64,000 bases of DNA from Cyclobacteriaceae bacterium (GCA_022842845.1 JALHOT010000008.1:60176-124175), one strand, 5' to 3'. Counted from the stretch's first letter, positions 33,204 to 43,046 are shown. Translations and numbers: made by a program. Notes: generated by a model not told the origin, from the sequence alone.

Positions 33204-33875
33204 ATGATAGAAGCACTGCCTTTTTATGTGAGCTACCTGTTTTTGGCTACTACTGTATTAACACTGTGGTTTTTTTATCAGGCCAGTCGATCGAAGTTGG
33301 CAATTTTTGTTGTGCTTGCTTATGTGGCGCTGCAGGGTATTGTTAGTGATACCGGGTTCTATGCAGTTAATAATGTAATGCCCCCTCGCTTTATACTGCT
33401 TGTCTTGCCGGCATTGGCACTAATGATCATCATGTTTTCCACCAAGCAGGGTAAAGCCTTCATGGATAGTCTTGATCATACCTGGCTTACCTATTTGCAC
33501 ACGATTCGCATACCTGTTGAACTGACTTTGTACTTCTTGTTTATTCATCAGCTCGTGCCAGCGTTAATGACCTTCGAGGGTCGAAACTTTGATATTATCT
33601 CTGGAGTAACAGCACCCTTGATTGCTTACTGGGGTTATACAAGAAAAAAGCTATCACGGAATGTGCTCTTGGTATGGAATTTTGTTTGTTTAGCCTTGCT
33701 GCTCAATATAGTTTCAATTTCCATTCTGAGTGCTCAAACGCCTTTTCAACAATGGGCGTTTGATCAGCCCAATACTGGAGTACTTTATTTTCCATTTACC
33801 TGGTTACCAGGTTTTATTGTGCCCATGGTTTTGTTTTCGCATTTGGTCAGTATTCGGGCCCTGTTGAAGAAATAA
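33204..33875 (+). CDS. Multi-pass integral membrane protein (unknown function)
   Basis: A 223-aa protein with about seven hydrophobic segments (roughly 5-25, 32-50, 62-80, 100-120, 127-143, 152-175, 195-217). Notable conserved-looking pieces are VSDTGFYAVNNVMPPRFI and the polar RIPVELTLYFLFIHQLVP. No transport or catalytic motif is recognised. It is followed 64 bp downstream by a TauE/SafE gene in the same direction, with which it may be co-transcribed. Confidence 0.75.
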   Translation: MIEALPFYVSYLFLATTVLTLWFFYQASRSKLAIFVVLAYVALQGIVSDTGFYAVNNVMPPRFILLVLPALALMIIMFSTKQGKAFMDSLDHTWLTYLHTIRIPVELTLYFLFIHQLVPALMTFEGRNFDIISGVTAPLIAYWGYTRKKLSRNVLLVWNFVCLALLLNIVSISILSAQTPFQQWAFDQPNTGVLYFPFTWLPGFIVPMVLFSHLVSIRALLKK

Positions 33876-33939
33876 AAATCAGATTAATGATCCATACGCT
33901 TATCTTCAACTGGTCTTTTTATAATCCAGCGCTATTGAG

Positions 33940-34728
33940 ATGATAGAAATTTTTGGTTATGTGGCTGCAGTGTTGGTAGGTGTTGTGCTTGGTTTATTAG
34001 GTGGAGGCGGCTCTATCTTATGCATACCAATTTTGGTTTACTTGTTTAACCTTGAGCCGGTGATTGCATCGGCTTACTCATTATTTATAGTTGGCATCAC
34101 CAGCTTGATTGGGGCCATACCTAAGTACAGGCAGCAATTGATGAGTTTGCGAACAGGGATTTTTTTCGGAATACCCTCTATCATTGGCATCTTTATTACC
34201 CGTAAATGGATAGTGCCTTCCATTCCAGAGGTGCTTTGGCAGTCAGACAATTTTATCCTGAGCAAGCGCATTTTGATTCTGGGTATTTTTGCCATCCTGA
34301 TGGTGATGGCTTCCTTCTCTATGATTTTGGGTAAAAGAGAAGATGATTTGCCGGAACAAAGATTTAGAACGGTCTTGATTATTTTACAAGGTCTTTCTAT
34401 CGGCTTCCTTACTGGCTTGGTAGGTGCAGGAGGTGGCTTTTTGATTATTCCTGCCCTTATATTTTTAACAGGCCTCAATTTTAAAATCGCTGTAGGCACC
34501 TCTCTTTTCATTATCGCCATTAATTCTCTTAGCGGCTTTTTGGGCGATGTATTTAACTACCGCATCGATTGGTATTTTCTGTTATCGATCACACTATTGG
34601 CTGTGGCAGGCATATTTATTGGCAACACGGCTGCTACCAAAGTATCCTCAGGAAAACTCAGGAAAGGTTTTGGTTGGCTTACCTTATCTATGGGTCTTTG
34701 GATATTAATAAAAGAAGTGTTTCTATAA
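33940..34728 (+). CDS. TauE/SafE family sulfite/sulfonate exporter-like protein
   Basis: A 262-aa permease with about eight transmembrane helices. The two glycine-rich family signatures, GVVLGLLGGGGSILCIPILVY near residue 16-36 and GFLTGLVGAGGGFLIIPALIF near 155-175 in outline, show the internal duplication typical of TauE/SafE (DUF81) proteins. Members move sulfur-containing organic anions or sulfite across the inner membrane. The substrate is not indicated by the neighbours. Confidence 0.9.
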   Translation: MIEIFGYVAAVLVGVVLGLLGGGGSILCIPILVYLFNLEPVIASAYSLFIVGITSLIGAIPKYRQQLMSLRTGIFFGIPSIIGIFITRKWIVPSIPEVLWQSDNFILSKRILILGIFAILMVMASFSMILGKREDDLPEQRFRTVLIILQGLSIGFLTGLVGAGGGFLIIPALIFLTGLNFKIAVGTSLFIIAINSLSGFLGDVFNYRIDWYFLLSITLLAVAGIFIGNTAATKVSSGKLRKGFGWLTLSMGLWILIKEVFL

Positions 34729-34733
34729 GATCA

Positions 34734-34955
34734 TCAGGTGTGATGCACTTCAAAGCAGCGAATCAATACGGGTTCATATTGCTTTTTGAATTTTTTAAAG
34801 CACCATATTCTTAGTGTTTCAATTTCTTCGGTTATGAGTAGGTTAATAGCCTTGCGCAGTTCTTTTTCAAAAAGAAAGGCATCGAAGCTCACCCGGACTA
34901 AAATGGATTTTACATATTTCAGCATGCTGCTGGTTTTGCGTAAGAAAGTGGCCAT
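34734..34955 (-). CDS. Small conserved protein (63-73 aa), Bacteroidota type
   Basis: A short basic protein: MLKYVKSILVRVSFDAFLFEKELRKAIN in outline, then LLITEEIETLRIWCFKKF. The pattern of YVK-x-IL-x-x-VSFD-x-x-LFEKEL-x-KAI and a W-C-[FY] ending is a known small uncharacterised family in Bacteroidota, so this is taken as a real gene. The start may be the ATG at 34955 or, more likely from family pattern, the ATG at 34925 (MLKYVKS). It is convergent with the TauE-like gene, 5 bp from its stop. The function is unknown. Confidence 0.68.
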   Translation of the reverse strand: MATFLRKTSSMLKYVKSILVRVSFDAFLFEKELRKAINLLITEEIETLRIWCFKKFKKQYEPVLIRCFEVHHT

Positions 34956-35065
34956 AGGTGTATATTATTTCTTGAATATTAAACTCTTGTTGTAAATTTC
35001 GACTCTTCCATTGTCAGCTTGTGACATAATGGGTAGAAACGTAAAAATCCTGGCTTAGGTGCAGT

Positions 35066-36523
35066 ATGAACCGCTTTTTTTCGATTAAAAACTTTTGGCT
35101 GCTTTTAATGGTCTGCAGTGCATTTACTTTGCAGGCACAGCAAGTTCAAATTACGCTTGGCCCTGATGAGATTGGCGAAAATCAGGCCTGGACCATCACC
35201 ATTACTGTTCAAAATGATCGCTTAAAGAGCTACGATAACTTTCCTGAAATTCCCGGCCTCCGCAAACGAGGCACTTCCTCTCAATCCAGTACTAACATTG
35301 TTAATGGGCAGGTTTCGTCTTCGCAGAGCATTATCATGACTTACCTGCCTGAAAAACAGGGAGTCATTACTATACCTGCCTTCAGCATGACTATTAATGG
35401 TACCAAGTATTCGGTGGCCAGCAAGAAGCTAAAAATTGGGGCCCCGGTTCAACGACAACAAAGTGCCGATCCTTTTAGCAAATTCTTTAACAGAGATGGG
35501 CGCGATGACTTTTTTGGAAGAGGAGAGACAGAGTTTGTTGATGTAAAAGATGAAGCTTTTTTTGCGCTGACAACAAATAAAGATAATGTGTATGTGGGTG
35601 AGGGCTTTACTGCCACCCTTGCCTTCTATGTAAGTGATGATAACCGTGCCCCCTTGCAGTTTTATGAATTAGGAAAGCAACTCTCCGACATACTTAAGAA
35701 AATTAAGCCTGCTACCTGCTGGGAGGAAAATTTTAACATTGAAAATATCGAAGGCGAGGGTATAGAAATAGGTGGTAAAAACTATACCCAGTATAAAGTA
35801 TACCAGGGAGTCTTTTACCCACTCAACACTGAGCCTATTGTGTTTCCGAGCGTAGGCCTCAAGATGATCAAGTATAAAGTAGCCAAGAATCCATCCTTCT
35901 TCGGGCAAAACAGACAAGAGGACTTTAAAACATTTTATTCAAAAGCCAAGACGGTCAAAGTGAAGGAACTTCCGCCCCATCCATTACGCGATGGTGTAGC
36001 GGTGGGTGATTATCGCCTTGATGAAAGGGCTGCTGCCTTTACTGTGGAAACAGGACAGAGTTTTTCATACCAGTTTAATGTGTACGGAGAAGGAAATATC
36101 TCTTCAATAGAGAAACCTGTATTGGGCAAGTCTGCTGCATTCGAATTTTATGAACCCAATGTACGGCAGGATATTAATCGAGAGAATGGGAGAGTAACCG
36201 GCACAAAGTCTTTCAACTATTTTATGATACCCAAAGAGCCGGGCGAGTATAGACTGTCAGACTTCTTTCAGTGGGTTTACTTTAATCCAACAACAGCCCG
36301 GTACGATACACTTAAGAGTACTTCATTCCTTACTGTAACTGGCGAAAGCCTGAAGGACGAAGCGATCAGCTCGAATGATTTGGGAAGTTTTTATGATAAA
36401 ATCAGCAGCGTTGATAATACTTTACAGAAAAGAGGTGGCTCAGATTGGTTATCTGTTTTTGTTTTTGCTTTTACAGGCTTAGCACTTGCTTTATCTACCT
36501 ATCTATTTTTCAAGAAGAGCTAA
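35066..36523 (+). CDS. BatD-like protein
   Basis: A 485-aa membrane-anchored periplasmic protein. It has a signal peptide (residues 7-25, ending LQAQ), Ig-like beta domains (ITLGPDEIGENQAWTITITVQN; IPGLRKRGTSSQSS; YLPEKQGVITIPAFSMTING) and a C-terminal transmembrane helix (about 463-481). BatD belongs to the Bat (Bacteroides aerotolerance) group together with BatA/BatB and a MoxR ATPase. Those partners are not adjacent here, so this is a solitary copy. Its exact role is not established in any organism. Confidence 0.9.
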   Translation: MNRFFSIKNFWLLLMVCSAFTLQAQQVQITLGPDEIGENQAWTITITVQNDRLKSYDNFPEIPGLRKRGTSSQSSTNIVNGQVSSSQSIIMTYLPEKQGVITIPAFSMTINGTKYSVASKKLKIGAPVQRQQSADPFSKFFNRDGRDDFFGRGETEFVDVKDEAFFALTTNKDNVYVGEGFTATLAFYVSDDNRAPLQFYELGKQLSDILKKIKPATCWEENFNIENIEGEGIEIGGKNYTQYKVYQGVFYPLNTEPIVFPSVGLKMIKYKVAKNPSFFGQNRQEDFKTFYSKAKTVKVKELPPHPLRDGVAVGDYRLDERAAAFTVETGQSFSYQFNVYGEGNISSIEKPVLGKSAAFEFYEPNVRQDINRENGRVTGTKSFNYFMIPKEPGEYRLSDFFQWVYFNPTTARYDTLKSTSFLTVTGESLKDEAISSNDLGSFYDKISSVDNTLQKRGGSDWLSVFVFAFTGLALALSTYLFFKKS

Positions 36524-36576
36524 GCATAATCATTAAAACCAGTTAATAAGAAGTTCTGATCATCTAACCGGCATCT

Positions 36577-37647
36577 ATGAATTCGTATGGTACACTTTTT
36601 CGAATCACGACTTTTGGGGAATCTCACGGTCCTGCTATTGGTGTAGTAGTGGATGGCTGTCCGGCAGGTCTTGAAATCAATGAAGCATTTATTCAGCAGG
36701 AGTTGTCGCGGAGAAGACCCGGTCAGTCAAAGATTACGACCCAGCGAAAAGAAGAAGATAGTTTTAAAATTTTATCAGGAGTTTTTGAAGGCAAGAGTAC
36801 AGGCACGCCTATTGCGCTCCTCATTGAAAATCAAGATCAGCGCAGTAAGGACTACAGTCATGTCGAAAATGTTTTTCGCCCATCGCATGCAGATTACACC
36901 TATGAAGCAAAGTATGGATTTCGCGATCACCGTGGAGGAGGCAGAAGCTCTGCCCGTGAAACAGCGGCCCGTGTTGCCGCTGGGGCAATAGCTAAATTAC
37001 TTTTGCAAGAGCAAGGTATCAACATCCAGGCATTTGTATCAAGAGTGGGAGATATAGTAACCCCACATTACACTTCACTGGATCTTTCAAAAACAGAAGA
37101 CAACATCGTGCGCTGCCCTGATGGTGAAGTTGCACAGAAGATGATTTCCCTGATTGATGCTGTTCGTTTGGAAAGAGATACGATTGGTGGCGTGGTTACT
37201 TGTGTGATTAAGAACAGCCCTGTAGGTTTAGGTGAACCAGTTTTTGATAAGCTGCATGCTGAGTTAGGCAAAGCCATGCTAAGTATTAATGCTGTTAAAG
37301 GTTTTGAATACGGCAGTGGCTTTGAAGGAGTTACTTTACGCGGATCTCAGCATAATGATATTTTCTATACAGAAGATGGCAAGGTACGCACGAAAACCAA
37401 TTTCTCTGGAGGTGTGCAGGGAGGCATTAGCAATGGCGAAGAAATTTATTTTAATGTAGCCTTTAAGCCTGTGGCCACTATCATGCAAGATCAGGATACT
37501 GTTGATAAGGATAACAATCCGGCAGTGGTATCAGGCAAGGGCAGACACGATCCTTGTGTAGTGCCAAGGGCTGTTCCGATTGTAGAGGCCATGGCTGCTT
37601 TGGTGATGGCTGATTTTTTATTGAGAGCTAAGTCATCAAAACTGTAG
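36577..37647 (+). CDS. aroC: Chorismate synthase
   Basis: A 356-aa enzyme that makes chorismate from EPSP with reduced FMN, the last step of the shikimate pathway. It has the N-terminal signature [18 protein letters not shown] (14-31), then [13 protein letters not shown], the central [14 protein letters not shown] segment (with conserved His and Arg) and the C-terminal [18 protein letters not shown]. The length is normal. It is convergent with a D15-like outer-membrane gene with no terminator seen in the short gap. Confidence 0.97.
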   Translation: MNSYGTLFRITTFGESHGPAIGVVVDGCPAGLEINEAFIQQELSRRRPGQSKITTQRKEEDSFKILSGVFEGKSTGTPIALLIENQDQRSKDYSHVENVFRPSHADYTYEAKYGFRDHRGGGRSSARETAARVAAGAIAKLLLQEQGINIQAFVSRVGDIVTPHYTSLDLSKTEDNIVRCPDGEVAQKMISLIDAVRLERDTIGGVVTCVIKNSPVGLGEPVFDKLHAELGKAMLSINAVKGFEYGSGFEGVTLRGSQHNDIFYTEDGKVRTKTNFSGGVQGGISNGEEIYFNVAFKPVATIMQDQDTVDKDNNPAVVSGKGRHDPCVVPRAVPIVEAMAALVMADFLLRAKSSKL

Positions 37648-37672
37648 TTGTTACTATTCAATTTGATCAGAA

Positions 37673-38794
37673 TCAATACGCCTCAGCAATATCGAGGTAG
37701 AAACCTTTTTGCTTTTGCTTGCCAAAACCTTGATCAATGCGTACGTTCAGCTTATCGTTCTGGTTGATCATGATACGTAAACCAATACCGGCATTAGGTT
37801 TAAAACTTGAATCACCCAGGGTATACCACTCATTTGGTGTCAATGCTCCGCCAATCCACATATCTATGCCAATAAATTTCCAAAGACCTGCTCTATATTC
37901 AGCCTGAAAAGCATATAGGTTATTATATCGGTAATATCCTGTGTAATAGCCGCGCATAACATTGCCGCCACCGATATCGGCCATGTCTTTAAATGGCACC
38001 TCGCCCTTGTTGGTGTTAATAAAAAGCTGCAAGGCCAATACATCGCGATCGCTCAACCAGCTTAGTGGAATGTATTTACGTGCATCCAATCGAACATTAA
38101 TAAAGCGGTGGGAATCTTGTAACCAATTTGGGTTAGCCGATACTTGCAGTTCTGCAAAAACACCGGTACGCGGGTAGGTTTGGTTATCTCTGCTTTCGTA
38201 GGCGATGAGTGGTGCCAGGCCTATCAATTGATAACCTGAATAGCCGGCAGGCCTGTCAGCATAGAAACTCCCATTCGGATCAGAAGAAATATTATACACT
38301 TTACTATAACGAGTAGCAAAGCCTGCATACAAGGCGTCTTTAATCTGCCAATTGAAACGAAAGTCAGCGTTGATTCTGTTATAGTTAATTGTAATTTCGT
38401 TTGACTTAGGCTCTTCCGTTTCAACCCCATAATAGAATTCAGGGAAATAAGTATAACTGAAACGGCCCTGAAAGATAAATTTATTAGCAGGGGCATAGAT
38501 CCTCACCAGGTTCCCCCAGTCATATTGCTTATTAAGTGTGTATAAAAAATAGGTTTGTGCATACGACACTTTTGTGATGGGATCTGCACTTGTATTAAAG
38601 TTGGCAGCCATCAGAGCGCCAAAGCCTAATTTAGTTTCTGGCGAATAGTAGATAACCGGTAAGGGCGTAAAACGAATGCGTTTATGGTTACGCAGTGAAT
38701 CTACTTGTCCGTGTAGATTTAGACTTACAGCAAACAGTAAGGTAAAGGCGATAATTTTTAGCACAGGCTTCACAAGCGCATTGTTATGGCTCAA
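37673..38794 (-). CDS. BamA/TamA-type outer-membrane beta-barrel protein (surface antigen D15 domain)
   Basis: A 373-aa predicted outer-membrane barrel. A signal peptide (about 10-28) is followed by alternating hydrophobic/polar strands typical of a barrel. Recognisable D15/bacterial surface antigen features are YPRTGVFAELQVSANPN (residues about 210-226), GGGNVMRGYYTGYYRY and the end GYLDIAEAY-like terminal strand (KGFYLDIAEAY). It has no POTRA domains, so it is the short barrel-only form, whose role is not the assembly function of BamA. Function unknown. Confidence 0.85.
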   Translation of the reverse strand: MSHNNALVKPVLKIIAFTLLFAVSLNLHGQVDSLRNHKRIRFTPLPVIYYSPETKLGFGALMAANFNTSADPITKVSYAQTYFLYTLNKQYDWGNLVRIYAPANKFIFQGRFSYTYFPEFYYGVETEEPKSNEITINYNRINADFRFNWQIKDALYAGFATRYSKVYNISSDPNGSFYADRPAGYSGYQLIGLAPLIAYESRDNQTYPRTGVFAELQVSANPNWLQDSHRFINVRLDARKYIPLSWLSDRDVLALQLFINTNKGEVPFKDMADIGGGNVMRGYYTGYYRYNNLYAFQAEYRAGLWKFIGIDMWIGGALTPNEWYTLGDSSFKPNAGIGLRIMINQNDKLNVRIDQGFGKQKQKGFYLDIAEAY

Positions 38795-38933
38795 GATAAG
38801 TATATCATGTTGGTTTTAAAACGGGGCGTAGGAATGCGCTTTTTTCAATGGCTGTCTTAATTTTTCGCTTATATTGCAAGCTTTTAACAATCGATTGCGG
38901 TGGCTCTAATGCTGCAGAAAAAAGTTTTATCAT

Positions 38934-40337
38934 ATGGAAGTTTCTTCAACCCCGCCAAAAAAATCACGCCTCACCCTATACATCATTATTGCATTGGTCT
39001 TGGGTATTATTGTTGGTTTCGCCCTTAATAAAACTTATTTAGAAAAGGAAAATGTAAAAATTTCCCAGATCGATTCTTCTATCAAAGAACTCACGGCTAA
39101 GCTTGTGCAAGAAGAGGACAGCGTGGTAGTAGCGGGCTACGAATCAAAGATCCAATCTATGAATGAGGAGCGTAATGCTTCCCTTTCATTACGTGATAAA
39201 ATGGTTGAGCCATTTTCACTACTAGCAGATATTTTCCTTCGCTTAATTAAAATGATTGTAGCGCCACTGGTATTTTCAACCCTGGTTGTGGGGGTGGCTA
39301 AACTTGGTGACATCAGTGCGGTGGGCCGCATTGGAGGAAAAACCTTGCTTTGGTTTTTAGCTGCATCTTTTATGAGTTTGCTCTTAGGTATGCTAATGGT
39401 TAATATTTTTCAGCCAGGCATTGCCATGAATCTTCCACTACCTACTGTAAATGAAACAGGTATTCAGGCAACTGGTCTTTCGTTGAAAACCTTCCTTCAC
39501 CATATTTTTCCCGCCAGTGTTATTGATGCCATGGCAAAAAATGAGATACTCCAAATTGTAGTCTTCTCAATTTTCTTTGGTGTGGCTACCGCTGCTATTG
39601 GTGAGCAGGGCAAGATTGTGATTAAGGCCATGGATGCCATTGCCCATGTAATTTTGAAAGTGACTGGTTACGTGATGAACTTTGCGCCAATAGCGGTATT
39701 TGGTGCAATGGCTGCCATTGTGGCCAAGCAGGGTTTAGGTATTCTCAAGACCTACTCCATTTTTATTGGTGAATTTTATTTTAGCCTGGGTCTGCTCTGG
39801 TTGCTATTGATTTTAGCAGGTTTCCTGGTGGTAGGAAAGCGTATTGTTTCTCTCATTAAAAGTGTTAGAGAGCCTATCATCCTCGCCTTTAGTACATCAA
39901 GCAGCGAAGCGGCCTTTCCCAAAACAATGGAGCAGTTACAGAAATTTGGCTGTAAGGATAAGATTGTAAGTTTTGTGCTTCCGCTTGGTTATTCTTTCAA
40001 CCTGGATGGCAGCATGATGTACATGACTTTTGCCTCTTTGTTCATTGCACAGTCGTATGGTATGGATTTACCTTTGGCCACGCAATTAAGCATGCTTTTG
40101 GTACTTATGATCACCAGTAAGGGAATTGCCGGTGTACCGCGCGCCTCTTTGGTGGTTATAGCAGGCACCCTCGTTACTTTTAATATACCTGAGGCTGGCT
40201 TAGCACTTTTATTGGGTATTGACCCTCTGTTAGATATGGGTCGTAGTGCCACTAACGTGGTCGGCAATAGCGTAGCTACAGCAGTAGTGAGTAAATGGGA
40301 GAATGCACTTGAAAGGCCGCAAGAGAACATTGTTTAA
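38934..40337 (+). CDS. Sodium:dicarboxylate/glutamate symporter (DAACS family) with a periplasmic insertion
   Basis: A 467-aa secondary transporter that imports C4-dicarboxylates or acidic amino acids with Na+ or H+. The family core is present: RLIKMIVAPLVFSTLVVGVAKLGD; the serine-rich hairpin STSSSEAAFPKTMEQ; LPLGYSFNLDGSMMY; and GIAGVPRASLVVIAG. Between the first helix (about 13-31) and the next family segment (near 90) about 55 residues are inserted that form a coiled-coil-like, charged stretch (SQIDSSIKELTAKLVQEEDS). The usual loop is much shorter. Its start at ATG 38934 is the only one giving a complete first helix. Confidence 0.92.
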   Translation: MEVSSTPPKKSRLTLYIIIALVLGIIVGFALNKTYLEKENVKISQIDSSIKELTAKLVQEEDSVVVAGYESKIQSMNEERNASLSLRDKMVEPFSLLADIFLRLIKMIVAPLVFSTLVVGVAKLGDISAVGRIGGKTLLWFLAASFMSLLLGMLMVNIFQPGIAMNLPLPTVNETGIQATGLSLKTFLHHIFPASVIDAMAKNEILQIVVFSIFFGVATAAIGEQGKIVIKAMDAIAHVILKVTGYVMNFAPIAVFGAMAAIVAKQGLGILKTYSIFIGEFYFSLGLLWLLLILAGFLVVGKRIVSLIKSVREPIILAFSTSSSEAAFPKTMEQLQKFGCKDKIVSFVLPLGYSFNLDGSMMYMTFASLFIAQSYGMDLPLATQLSMLLVLMITSKGIAGVPRASLVVIAGTLVTFNIPEAGLALLLGIDPLLDMGRSATNVVGNSVATAVVSKWENALERPQENIV

Positions 40338-40364
40338 TTGTTTTCCGTTGGAACTATTCGTGCG

Positions 40365-40372
40365 TAATTTTG
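40365..40372 (+). promoter_or_regulatory. Putative -7 element (TAATTTTG) of the NifU-type gene
   Basis: TAATTTTG fits TAnnTTTG and lies 25 nt upstream of the ATG at 40398. TTG triplets occur upstream but not at the ideal spacing, so the call is weak to moderate. Confidence 0.4.
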
Positions 40373-40397
40373 TTCTTCTAATTCAACATCTTAACCT

Positions 40398-40976
40398 ATG
40401 TTACAAGCAGCACCAAAAAGCGTAAGCATATACCTGGAGTCTAACCCCAACCCTAATTCTTTAAAATTTGTCGTGAATGACATGCTGGTGCCCGAAGGCA
40501 TGAGCTTTGACTTCCCGGATAAGGCGAGCGCTGCTAATGCACCCTTAGCACTCGAACTCTTTGAATACCCTGAAGTTGACCGTGTATTTTACATGAGCAA
40601 CTTTATAACAGTTACAAAAAAAGAAGGGATAGAGTGGTTAGAAATTCAACACACTATTCGCGATCATATCAAAAAGTTTCTGGAATCAGGAAAGGCCATT
40701 ATAGAAGTGCGCGATGAGGATTTTGCCCCTGAGCAGGAAGAAACAGAATCCATTAAAAAGATTAAGACCATTTTAGATGAGTACATCAGGCCAGCAGTTG
40801 AGCAAGACGGTGGCGCCATTACCTTCCATTCTTTCATTGATGGTGTAGTGAGTGTAAAACTACAAGGTTCATGCAGCGGTTGTCCTTCTTCTACAATTAC
40901 ACTCAAGGCTGGTATTGAAAATCTGTTCACCCGTATGATGCCCGATGAAGTGAAATCAGTGGAGGCACTGGGTTAA
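40398..40976 (+). CDS. NifU family Fe-S cluster scaffold/carrier protein (Nfu type)
   Basis: A 192-aa protein for iron-sulfur cluster delivery. The N-terminal Nfu_N domain (about 1-90; ESNPNPNSLKFVVNDMLVPEG, FYMSNFITVTKKEGIEW) is joined to the C-terminal NifU-like domain (about 115-190; IKTILDEYIRPAVEQDGGAITF and the CxxC in GSCSGCPSSTITLKAGIE), which carries the cluster ligands. The domain order and length match bacterial/mitochondrial Nfu1-like carriers. It is convergent with the VF530 gene. Confidence 0.94.
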   Translation: MLQAAPKSVSIYLESNPNPNSLKFVVNDMLVPEGMSFDFPDKASAANAPLALELFEYPEVDRVFYMSNFITVTKKEGIEWLEIQHTIRDHIKKFLESGKAIIEVRDEDFAPEQEETESIKKIKTILDEYIRPAVEQDGGAITFHSFIDGVVSVKLQGSCSGCPSSTITLKAGIENLFTRMMPDEVKSVEALG

Positions 40977-40995
40977 TTCCAGTCATTCAATAATA

Positions 40996-41211
40996 TCATT
41001 CAATCGAATCAAGGTAGAGATCCTCTACCTTTTTTCTTGCCCAGGGAGTTTTCCTGAAAAAGGTTAAGCATGATTTAATACTGGGATCATAGCGGAAACA
41101 GTTTACAGGAATGCGTTCTCCTAATTCTTCCCATCCGTATTTCTCGACCAGAAATTCCAGAATAAAGGCCAGTGTTTTGCCATGTAGTGGATTGTTTGCT
41201 TGTTCACTCAT
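40996..41211 (-). CDS. VF530 family DNA-binding protein
   Basis: A 71-residue protein of the VF530 (DUF2132) family: DPLHGKTL-like opening ([22 protein letters not shown] in outline), then [33 protein letters not shown]. The KSCLxFLRKTPWAR segment is diagnostic. Family members form a compact helical fold and bind DNA in the structural study that named them; the cellular role is unclear. It lies 5 bp downstream of the 157-aa hypothetical gene and is probably co-transcribed. Confidence 0.9.
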   Translation of the reverse strand: MSEQANNPLHGKTLAFILEFLVEKYGWEELGERIPVNCFRYDPSIKSCLTFFRKTPWARKKVEDLYLDSIE

Positions 41212-41216
41212 GATGT

Positions 41217-41690
41217 CTAAGAAATTGTTTCAATGGCCCTGGTGTAGTCACCCTGTTCATCTTCTGGTAAGGTAGCAAGTGCGTCATTGATTTTTTTAAT
41301 TTGTTGTTGATAGAGGTTGAAAAGTTGTGTCCCCGCATCCAAAGGAATTTTGGCATCAAGTATTTTCTGGCAGAAGTAAATGCGTAAGGCTAATTCTGTT
41401 TGTGCAACACCAGAGTATTTAATTTGTTTGTTAACAAATCGAAGAATCTTACGAAGTATTTTTTTAGTGAGGTATAGATTTCGGTTTGTCAGTTCTTTAA
41501 ATAGCGCATCTGTTTCTTCTTTTACTTGCTCAATATAAGATGACTCGTCATGCGCTTCAAATAATAAGTAGCTGAGTAGTTCTTTGTTTTCCTTTTTGTA
41601 CTTGACAAGCCTCAGGCAAATTGCTTCGAGGCTTTGACTGTCTAAATGATGCAGCTCTTTTCTAATATCATTAACAGATGCACTTTTCAT
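41217..41690 (-). CDS. Hypothetical helical protein (157 aa)
   Basis: A soluble, almost wholly alpha-helical protein ([75 protein letters not shown] in outline). It has no signal peptide or motif I recognise. Helical proteins of this type with a [11 protein letters not shown] motif are widespread in Bacteroidota and unnamed. It is transcribed with the VF530 gene (5-bp gap). Confidence 0.75.
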   Translation of the reverse strand: MKSASVNDIRKELHHLDSQSLEAICLRLVKYKKENKELLSYLLFEAHDESSYIEQVKEETDALFKELTNRNLYLTKKILRKILRFVNKQIKYSGVAQTELALRIYFCQKILDAKIPLDAGTQLFNLYQQQIKKINDALATLPEDEQGDYTRAIETIS

Positions 41691-41786
41691 TTTTAGCTAA
41701 ATCATGCTGTCATCAAATGTATTCATATTACAGCAGCCTTGTTTCTTTTCAGGAAAAATTGGGGCATTAATTTATTATATTGAAAC

Positions 41787-43046
41787 ATGGATAAGCGCAC
41801 TTTTATCAAACAAGCTACTGCTTTAGGGCTTAGTACCCTGCTCCCTTTAGAAGGGATGGCTCATTGGATTAAGCAACATGAAAATGTATCAGCAGATGTT
41901 TTGGCAGAAGATGATAAGTTCTGGACCGGCATCCGAAAGGGTTATCGCCTCAAACCTGATTACATCAATCTTGAAAATGGCTACTACTGCATGCAACCCC
42001 AAGAAACGCTCGAGCATTTTATTAGGCATGTGCGGGAGGTCAATTACCAGGCTGCTTACTATATGCGCACCGTACAGCAAGAGAATAAAATGAAAGTAAT
42101 AGGCAGGTTGGCTGAACTGGCCGGTTCCTCCGTAGATGAAATACGCCTTACCCGTAATACAACTGAGTCTTTGGATACAGTGATCAATGGTATTCATTGG
42201 CAGGCAGGCGATGAAGCTATCGTGGCAGAGCAAGACTACGGATCGATCATCAACATGTTTAAATTGATGGAGAAACGCTATGGCATTGTTTTGAAGACAG
42301 TATCAGTACCCAATCATCCTACATCAGATGAAGAGGTAGTGGCTTTGTATGAAGGAATGATCAGTCCCAAAACAAGGCTTTTGTTGGTCAGCCATATGGT
42401 GAACATAACCGGCCAGATTTTACCAATCAGAAAAATTAGTGACATGGCGCATGCTAAAGGTGTAGAGGTACTGGTTGACGGGGCGCATGCCTTTGCGCAT
42501 TTTCAATTTAAAATTCCTGATTTAGGCTGCGACTACTATGGGGCAAGTTTGCATAAATGGTTAAGCACCCCTCTGGGCGCTGGTCTATTGTATATAAAAC
42601 AAGGTAAAGCACCAGGCCTTTGGTCATTAATGGCAGATTGGAATATGAAAGATGACATCAGTCATTTGGCGCATACGGGCACACATCCTGTGCACACCGA
42701 TCTGGCTATTTTGAATGCTATAGATTATTATAAGGCCATTGGGCCAGAGCGTAAAGAGAAAAGGTTGCGCTATCTGCAACACTATTGGACAAGTAAAGTA
42801 AGGGATATGCCCCACATAATACTGAACACCCCTGAAGACCCTGCCCGATCTTGTGCCATTGCTAATGTTGGCGTAAAAGGTATGAAGCCAACTATACTGG
42901 CTGATACGCTACTGAAGAAACATGGAATTTATACAGTTGCAATCGATGGGGCTGGTGTGCAAGGTTGCCGTATTACGCCAAACATTTATACCACAACACA
43001 AGAATTGGATATATTCATAAAAGCACTTTCGAAATTAACGGTGTAA
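41787..43046 (+). CDS. Class V aminotransferase-fold PLP enzyme, exported
   Basis: A 419-aa fold-type I PLP protein of the isopenicillin-N epimerase/cysteine desulfurase-like group. An N-terminal signal-like segment (MDKRTFIKQATALGLSTLLPLEG) has the form of a Tat leader, but with KR instead of RR, so Tat use is uncertain. Family motifs are RNTTESLDTVINGI, ILVDGAHAFAH-type VDGAHAFAHF with the cofactor Asp/His, and the lysine of the Schiff base in YGASLHKWLSTPLGAGLLY. The reaction cannot be told from sequence alone; it is not close to NifS/SufS because it lacks their active-site Cys loop. It precedes the TPR kinase by about 40 bp. Confidence 0.85.
   Translation: MDKRTFIKQATALGLSTLLPLEGMAHWIKQHENVSADVLAEDDKFWTGIRKGYRLKPDYINLENGYYCMQPQETLEHFIRHVREVNYQAAYYMRTVQQENKMKVIGRLAELAGSSVDEIRLTRNTTESLDTVINGIHWQAGDEAIVAEQDYGSIINMFKLMEKRYGIVLKTVSVPNHPTSDEEVVALYEGMISPKTRLLLVSHMVNITGQILPIRKISDMAHAKGVEVLVDGAHAFAHFQFKIPDLGCDYYGASLHKWLSTPLGAGLLYIKQGKAPGLWSLMADWNMKDDISHLAHTGTHPVHTDLAILNAIDYYKAIGPERKEKRLRYLQHYWTSKVRDMPHIILNTPEDPARSCAIANVGVKGMKPTILADTLLKKHGIYTVAIDGAGVQGCRITPNIYTTTQELDIFIKALSKLTV

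Noticed and set aside
41787-41860. Confident Tat signal on the PLP enzyme
   Set aside because: The leader has KR in place of the twin arginine, so export by Tat is possible but not claimed.
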